The position numbers and the translations under genes were made by a program. Below, in pieces: positions 41,523-45,882 of a stretch of DNA of 45,882 nt. This DNA is from Gp6-AA40 sp035496255. GTDB lineage: Bacteria > Acidobacteriota > Vicinamibacteria > Vicinamibacterales > UBA2999. How positions within the stretch are numbered: the stretch's first letter is position 1; each line of letters starts with the position of its first letter. The notes below the pieces were generated by a model. It saw nothing but the letters and a program-made list of their open reading frames with translations, did no database searches and was not told the DNA's origin. Where the stretch lies: assembly GCA_035496255.1 (NCBI GenBank), contig DATJEU010000023.1, forward strand, positions 1 to 45,882. Reading direction: 5' to 3'.

Positions 41523-43997
41523 GTGCGTCGCGATGTCTTTTGCAGGCACGCGCACGTGCGCTCACCCGCGATCGGGCCGGTCGTGGCCCTTCTTGCCGGA
41601 ACCGCGGTCGGGGTCCGCTCCTCGTTCGCGCTTCCTCACGTGTCGGCTGCCGCCGTGCTCGTCGCGGCGGCACTCGCCCTGCTCGCCGGCCGCCGTCTCC
41701 ACGGCATTCGCCATCACGTCCTTCTCGCTTCCGTGCTGTTCGTGCTCGGGGCGATGCACGGCGCCACCGCGCGTGATGCCGCCCTGCGTCCGTCGCTGCG
41801 CACGGTTCTCGACGCGACATATGGCGGATTTCTGGTCGACGCCCCTGGTGTGGCCGGCGCGCATCCGCCGACGCCGTTGCGGATGCGGCTCTCGGAAGAC
41901 GCGAGCGACGAAGGCGACTTCGTGTCGCTGCGAGCCGAAGCGGTCAGCGTTCAGATCGATGGCCGCTGGCGCCTGGTGACCGGTGGCGTGCTGATCAGCG
42001 TTGGCGGAGTGGTGAATCACCAGCGCGCTCAGGACTGGAGAGCCGGGCGTCTCGTCGAGGCGCCGGTCACGTTCCGGCGTCCGGCACGTTACCTCGACGA
42101 CGGCGTGCCGGATGGCGAGCAGGACGCGGCGCTCGGCGGCATCGCGCTGTTCGGTTCGGTGAAGAGCGCGTTGCTTGTCATGCCCAGCAGCCGCGGCACC
42201 GTGGTATCGGAAGCAGCGGCGCGCGTGCGCGTACTGGTCCGGCGTTCGATCGCGAGGTGGGTCGCGCCTCACGACTCCGTTGCCGCCGCGATCGTCGTCG
42301 CCGTGCTGATTGGTGACCGCACCGGGTTGCCCGACGACGTCCGTACGCGATTGCAGGCAGCCGGCACTTACCACGTAATCGCGATCTCGGGCGGCAACAT
42401 CGCGATTCTCGCCGTCTTGATCGTCGTGCTCCTCCGCGTGTTCGGGTTGCACGATCGTCTGATGGCTGCCGTCGCAATCGTGGCGCTGGTCGCGTACGCG
42501 CAGGTCGCCGCCGCCGGACCATCCGTGTGGCGCGCCACGCTGATGGCCGTCTGTTACTTCGGCGCCCGCCTCTTCGATCACCGCACGCCGCCCTGGCACG
42601 CGACCGCGCTGGCCGCCGGCATCATGGCGATCGTCTGGCCGCTCCAGGTCCGCGATGCCGGCTTCCTGTTGACGTTCGGGGCAACGACGGCACTCCTCGA
42701 GGCGGCGCGGCTGGCCGGCGGCCGGATGCCCGGGCATCGCGTGCTGGCATGGATCGTCGCGTCGATCGTTGCGTCGATCGCCGCCGAGGTGGCGCTGCTT
42801 CCCGTGGCTGCCAGTGTGTTCTCGCGCGTGACCGCAGCCGGCGTGGTGCTCAATCTCGTTGCCGTGCCGGTGATGGCAGTTGTTCAGATCGCCGGCCTGA
42901 TCGTGGTCGCCTTCGATCGCGTCGCCGCGATCGCGAGTGCCGCTGGCTGGGCCGCCGCGAGTGGTGCATGGCTGCTCGTCGAGAGCGCGAGGGCAGTCGA
43001 CATCATCCCGTGGCTGGTCCGCCGCGTTCCCGGACCTTCAATCTGGCTTACCGCGATCTATTACGCCGCCCTCATCGGCATGCTTCACACCGCTCGGCGC
43101 CAGGTCGCCCGCTGGTCGTGCGCGCTGCTGGTGGTCGCCGGATCGCTGATCGTGATTGGCATCGGGCCGCTTCATTCCGATCGCGCTCCTGCCGGACAAC
43201 TGCGGTTGACGATGGTGGATGTGGGGCAGGGGGAGGCGATGCTGCTCGAGACGCCGGACCGGGAGAAAGTGCTCGTCGACACCGGCGGCGTTCCGTTCGG
43301 AGGTGGCGCCTTCGACATCGGTGGTCGTGTGGTCGCCCCGGCGCTCTGGGCCCGCGGCGTGCGCCGGCTCGATGCGTTGCTCGTCACGCACGGCGACCCC
43401 GATCACATCGGCGGCGCGATCAGCGTCCTCGACGACTTCGCTCCCCGGCATGTGTGGTGGGGCATCGACGTGCCGCGGCATCAGCCGTCGCAGCAGTTGC
43501 TCGATCACGCGCGCACACGAGGCGCACCGCTGGACCTGGCGCGGACCGGCGACACCATTACGTTCGGCAGTGTGCGGCTGCGCGTGCTCAACCCGCCGAA
43601 CCCCGACTGGGAACGTCAGAAGGTCCGCAATGATGACTCGGTGGTCGTCGAAGTCCTTTTCGGCGACGTCGCCATCCTGCTCACCGGCGACATCAGCGCC
43701 GATGTCGAGCGTGCGATCGCGCCGCAACTGACGCCCGCGAAGATCCGGATCCTCAAGGTTGCCCACCACGGCAGCCGCACGTCCTCGTCCCCAGTTCTCA
43801 TCGACAGCTGGCGCCCGCAACTTGCGCTCATCAGTTGCGGGAGAGGCAATAGCTTCGGCCACCCCGCGCCGGAGGTCATCGACCGCCTGATGGCGGCGGG
43901 TGCGCGGATTTACCGGACCGACCTCGATGGAGAGGTCACGCTCACCAGCGACGGACAGAGCGTCGTCGTGAAGACGTTCACTGGAGCGGAGAAATGA
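41523..43997 (+). CDS. comEC: DNA uptake channel ComEC/Rec2
   Basis: ComEC forms the inner-membrane channel for single-stranded DNA in transformation. The 824-residue protein has the three family parts: N-terminal membrane/OB region with DUF4131, the Competence domain of many helices (LQAAGTYHVIAISGGNIAIL, the signature HxxAISGxN), and a C-terminal metallo-beta-lactamase domain. The last has VDVGQGEAMLLE, His623 in THGDPDHIGG, LTGDI and HHGSRTSSS. It starts at GTG 41523, whose ribosome-binding site is weak. Genes for the pilus or DprA are not in the window, so natural competence is only suggested. The stop overlaps the ATG of a GxxExxY relic. Confidence 0.94.
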   Translation: MRRDVFCRHAHVRSPAIGPVVALLAGTAVGVRSSFALPHVSAAAVLVAAALALLAGRRLHGIRHHVLLASVLFVLGAMHGATARDAALRPSLRTVLDATYGGFLVDAPGVAGAHPPTPLRMRLSEDASDEGDFVSLRAEAVSVQIDGRWRLVTGGVLISVGGVVNHQRAQDWRAGRLVEAPVTFRRPARYLDDGVPDGEQDAALGGIALFGSVKSALLVMPSSRGTVVSEAAARVRVLVRRSIARWVAPHDSVAAAIVVAVLIGDRTGLPDDVRTRLQAAGTYHVIAISGGNIAILAVLIVVLLRVFGLHDRLMAAVAIVALVAYAQVAAAGPSVWRATLMAVCYFGARLFDHRTPPWHATALAAGIMAIVWPLQVRDAGFLLTFGATTALLEAARLAGGRMPGHRVLAWIVASIVASIAAEVALLPVAASVFSRVTAAGVVLNLVAVPVMAVVQIAGLIVVAFDRVAAIASAAGWAAASGAWLLVESARAVDIIPWLVRRVPGPSIWLTAIYYAALIGMLHTARRQVARWSCALLVVAGSLIVIGIGPLHSDRAPAGQLRLTMVDVGQGEAMLLETPDREKVLVDTGGVPFGGGAFDIGGRVVAPALWARGVRRLDALLVTHGDPDHIGGAISVLDDFAPRHVWWGIDVPRHQPSQQLLDHARTRGAPLDLARTGDTITFGSVRLRVLNPPNPDWERQKVRNDDSVVVEVLFGDVAILLTGDISADVERAIAPQLTPAKIRILKVAHHGSRTSSSPVLIDSWRPQLALISCGRGNSFGHPAPEVIDRLMAAGARIYRTDLDGEVTLTSDGQSVVVKTFTGAEK

Positions 43998-44128
43998 GTG
44001 ACAGAAAAATCAGCCACGACGAACACGACGAAAACGACGAACACGACGGATACCAGTTCAAGATGCGGCTACCGTCGCCGTTGTCGGATGAAGAGGAACA
44101 AGTAATGACCCGCGTCATCGTCTTGTAG
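43994..44128 (+). pseudogene. Truncated GxxExxY family gene, coupled to comEC
   Basis: A 44-codon frame starts with an ATG that overlaps the comEC stop (ATGA), with GGAG about 7 bases before. It reads MSDRKISHDEHDENDEHDGY, then QFKMRLPSPLSDEEEQVMTR, then VIVL and stop. The segment PSxLSxEEExVMTxxI is the N-terminal signature of GxxExxY proteins (PDDEXK_3, Pfam PF13366), which are normally about 130-170 residues long. The rest, with VHRxLGPGF and GxxExxY, is missing. The HDEHDENDEHD part is encoded by the CACGACGAA nonamer array. Either a decayed gene or a peptide made from its head. Confidence 0.7.
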
Positions 44129-44182
44129 CGTCGTGCCGTCGACTATCGTCGTGCCGTCGTGGTGTCTCTTGTGTCCTGCTCG
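44129..44182 (-). repeat. Inverted TCGTCGTGN array after the GxxExxY relic
   Basis: CGTCGTGCCGTCGACTATCG then TCGTGCCGTCGTGGTGTC is the reverse-orientation counterpart of the CACGACGAA array at 44011-44052. The relic therefore lies between inverted nonamer arrays. Confidence 0.65.
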
Positions 44183-44186
44183 TCCG

Positions 44187-45014
44187 CTACCCCCCGGCTT
44201 TCACCCGCTGCCACTCTTCTTCCATTTCATCGAGCGTCGCCTCGCTGAGGGCGCGGCCGCGACCGAGGAAGGCGCGCTCGACGGCGTCGAAGCGCGCGGT
44301 GAACTTTTCGTTGGCGCGCCGCAGCGCGGCTTCAGGTTCGATGCCGAGCTTGCGTGAGAGATTGGCGATGGCGAACAGCAGGTCGCCCATCTCTTCCTCG
44401 GCGCGCGACAGGTGGCCGGTGGCGCCCGATTCGACTTCGTGGCGCACTTCGGCGACCTCTTCGTCAATCTTGTCGAGCACATCGTCGGGCCGCGCCCAGT
44501 CGAAGCCGACGGCCGCGGCGCGGGCGCTGATTTCATACGCGCGCAGGAGCGACGGCAGCGTCTTCGGCACGCCACTGAGCGTCGTCTTCTGCTGCGTGGG
44601 CTCCTGACCGGCGGCGGCACGTTCGCGCTGCTTCAGCGTTTCCCACTTCTCGATGACCTGGTCGCTGGTGAGTGCCGCTTCACCCGCGGCCCGCTGGAAG
44701 ACGTGCGGATGCCGGCGGATCAACTTGTCGCAGATCGATTCAATCGCGTCGGCGATCGTGAAGTCGCCCGCCTCCTCGCTGATCTGCGCGAGGAACACCG
44801 CTTCGTAGAGATAGTCGCCGAGTTCCTCGCGGAGCGAGGCGGCAGAGCCCGTGTCGATCGCTTCGAGCACTTCGTACGTCTCTTCGAGCACGAACGGCCG
44901 CAGCGACGCGAGTGTCTGTTCCCGATCCCAGGGACAGCCACCCGGCGCGCGCAGCCGCCGCATGATGTCGAGCAGTTGGTTGAACGTCGCCCCCGGATCC
45001 GCCGATGCCGTCAT
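44187..45014 (-). CDS. mazG: Nucleoside triphosphate pyrophosphohydrolase MazG
   Basis: MazG hydrolyses (d)NTPs to NMP and pyrophosphate, cleaning aberrant nucleotides and affecting ppGpp in the cytoplasm. The 275-residue product has both MazG repeats: first, CPWDREQTLASLRPFVLEET then YEVLEAID and REELGDYLYEAVFLAQIS with the metal-binding EExxE/ExxD helices; second, KIDEEVAEVRHEVES and AEEEMGDLLFAIANLSRKLG. The ATG at 45014 is chosen because TACCAT lies 8 bases upstream (leaderless pattern) and the family begins with FNQLLDIMRRLRAPGGCPWD. It is divergent from the DUF1844 gene. Confidence 0.95.
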   Translation of the reverse strand: MTASADPGATFNQLLDIMRRLRAPGGCPWDREQTLASLRPFVLEETYEVLEAIDTGSAASLREELGDYLYEAVFLAQISEEAGDFTIADAIESICDKLIRRHPHVFQRAAGEAALTSDQVIEKWETLKQRERAAAGQEPTQQKTTLSGVPKTLPSLLRAYEISARAAAVGFDWARPDDVLDKIDEEVAEVRHEVESGATGHLSRAEEEMGDLLFAIANLSRKLGIEPEAALRRANEKFTARFDAVERAFLGRGRALSEATLDEMEEEWQRVKAGG

Positions 45015-45022
45015 GAAGTGGC

Positions 45023-45028
45023 ATGGTA
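45023..45028 (-). promoter_or_regulatory. -10 element of mazG, leaderless
   Basis: On the minus strand TACCAT is followed by 8 bases and the ATG, with no ribosome-binding site. Confidence 0.45.
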
Positions 45029-45037
45029 CTTCGACAG

Positions 45038-45061
45038 CCGGACCTGAAGGCCGGCCTCTAC
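45038..45061. repeat. CCGGACCT-GA-AGGCCGG hairpin
   Basis: The hairpin is followed by CCTCTAC. The reverse complement GTAGAGGCCGGCCTTCAGG matches the unit at 9281, so it belongs to that dispersed family. It lies in the promoter region between mazG and the DUF1844 gene. Confidence 0.7.
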
Positions 45062-45109
45062 TACTGCAAGAGTGTGCGCTTCGCAGGTTTGGTGGTACAT
45101 GTAGAGTGC

Positions 45110-45424
45110 ATGGCAGACGACGAACAGAACGTGCCACCTGAGGCGGGGCAGGAGAGCGGCCTCAGTTTTCTCGCCTTCGTGCTGTCGCTCGCGCACACCG
45201 CGGCAGTCCACTTCGGCGACATTCCCGATCCGGTGTCCGGCAAGACCAGTGAGCCGAACCTGCCGGCGGCGCAGCAGATGATCGACATCCTGTCGCTGCT
45301 CGAAGCGAAGACGCGAGGCAATCTCACGGCCGAGGAACGGCAGATGCTGGACCAAATCCTCTTCGAGCTCCGCATGCGCTACGTCGAGGCCGGCAAGCCG
45401 CAGTCGCGCATCATCACGCCTTGA
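45110..45424 (+). CDS. DUF1844 family protein
   Basis: The 104-residue protein is a complete DUF1844 member: LSFLAFVLSLAHTAAVHFGD, then NLPAAQQMIDILSLLEAKTR, GNLTAEERQMLDQILFELRM and RYVEA. The family is conserved in several phyla, is helical, and often lies near the gene for a metal-dependent hydrolase; its role is unknown. ATG 45110 is chosen because upstream sequence is the dispersed hairpin. The stop overlaps the next gene's TTG start. Confidence 0.9.
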   Translation: MADDEQNVPPEAGQESGLSFLAFVLSLAHTAAVHFGDIPDPVSGKTSEPNLPAAQQMIDILSLLEAKTRGNLTAEERQMLDQILFELRMRYVEAGKPQSRIITP

Positions 45425-45882
45425 CCGCGCGGCCGGCTCGACCGACAGCCAGCGCGCGCGTCACGTTTCTCGGGACTGGCACTTCGCAGGGCGTGCCACA
45501 GATTGCCTGCGACTGCGAGGTATGCCGATCGGCGGATCCGCGCGACAAGCGCCTGCGGCCGTCGATCGTGGTGGACGTGCCGGACCGCGCGGCGATCCTC
45601 GTCGATACGACGCCCGACTTCCGCCAGCAGGCGCTCACCTACGACATCCGTCGCGTCGACGCGGTGCTGTTCACGCACAGCCAAGCGGACCACATCTTCG
45701 GCCTCGACGAACTGCGGCAATTCAACGTCCTGCAGGGCGGTCCCATCCCGTGTTACGCGAACAGGTTCGCCTGGGACGTCATCAAGCGCAGTTTCTATTA
45801 CGCCTTCGATGGTGTGCCGCGGCTCGGTGGCGGTGTGCCGGAGATTGACGCGCACGAGGTCGCGCTCGATCCGTTCACGGTG
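45421..45882 (+). CDS. Metallo-beta-lactamase-fold hydrolase, PhnP-like (3' end missing)
   Basis: The gene runs off the window; 154 residues are visible. VTFLGTGTSQGVPQIACDCE with VCRSADPRDKRLRPS is the PhnP/YcbX-like opening, where Cys30, Cys32 and Cys35 may bind a structural metal. SIVVDV and LVDTTPDFRQQ are also typical. The metal motif reads THSQADH (His86, Gln88, Asp90, His91), with Gln in place of the usual second histidine of HxHxDH. It starts at TTG 45421, overlapping the DUF1844 stop (TTGA). PhnP-type enzymes are phosphodiesterases; whether this one is active is open because of the Gln. Confidence 0.82.
   Translation, partial: MTARPARPTASARVTFLGTGTSQGVPQIACDCEVCRSADPRDKRLRPSIVVDVPDRAAILVDTTPDFRQQALTYDIRRVDAVLFTHSQADHIFGLDELRQFNVLQGGPIPCYANRFAWDVIKRSFYYAFDGVPRLGGGVPEIDAHEVALDPFTV

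Noticed and set aside
45099..45109. TACATG/TAGAGT before the DUF1844 start as a leaderless -10.
   Set aside because: TACATG deviates from TANNNT and TAGAGT is only 2 bases from the ATG, so neither spacing works.

Overview
The window is one stretch of a high-GC bacterial chromosome, most likely an Acidobacteriota of the Vicinamibacteria (subdivision 6) type. The case rests on families that cluster in that phylum: two DUF3738/TIGR03435 proteins plus a decayed third, a VWFA-related (TIGR03436-type) protein, a PadR regulator beside an ADOP-type FtsX/MacB permease, an Oar-like TonB-dependent receptor with a carboxypeptidase-regulatory N-terminus, paired secreted proteins of the 'GKPxLxG' type with a DUF6152 protein, and BshC. 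No rRNA, tRNA, CRISPR array, prophage or complete insertion sequence was seen. The phylum assignment is inference.

Layout. 1-7 kb: end of a DUF3237 gene, an aldehyde dehydrogenase, a 900-base gap with a decayed DUF3738 tail, a TonB-type outer-membrane receptor, a shortened DUF3738 gene and the leucyl/arginyl-protein transferase bpt. 7-16.9 kb: small secreted proteins, murI, adk, a metallothionein-like peptide, two Tat-exported TIM-barrel isomerase-like proteins, a c-heme/QW-repeat/ankyrin fusion, a NodB-type deacetylase and an aminotransferase. 17-19.2 kb: a three-gene secreted-protein operon. 19.2-25.2 kb (minus strand): xdhC, an amidohydrolase, then the heat-shock genes hrcA-grpE-dnaJ-prmA. 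25.4-29.8 kb (minus): bshC, a class A penicillin-binding protein and a small membrane protein. 29.9-36.1 kb (plus): a membrane pseudokinase with a PEGA domain, carA and carB. 36.2-41.1 kb: a VWA protein, then a DUF3738-PadR-ADOP operon behind a clear promoter/operator. 41.5-45.9 kb: comEC, a GxxExxY remnant, mazG, DUF1844 and the start of a metallo-beta-lactamase-fold gene.

Most genes are housekeeping: peptidoglycan precursor and wall synthesis (murI, PBP), nucleotide metabolism (adk, carAB, mazG), chaperones, thiol chemistry (bshC) and DNA uptake (comEC). The unusual content lies between the genes and partly inside them. There are several families of short perfect hairpins dispersed through the window, some translated as part of proteins. 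There are degenerate 7- and 9-base tandem arrays, often as inverted pairs. There is a 175-base element with about 48-base inverted ends, and there are several gene relics. Several genes also have a -10-like hexamer only 6-9 bases before the start codon and no Shine-Dalgarno, which suggests leaderless mRNAs.
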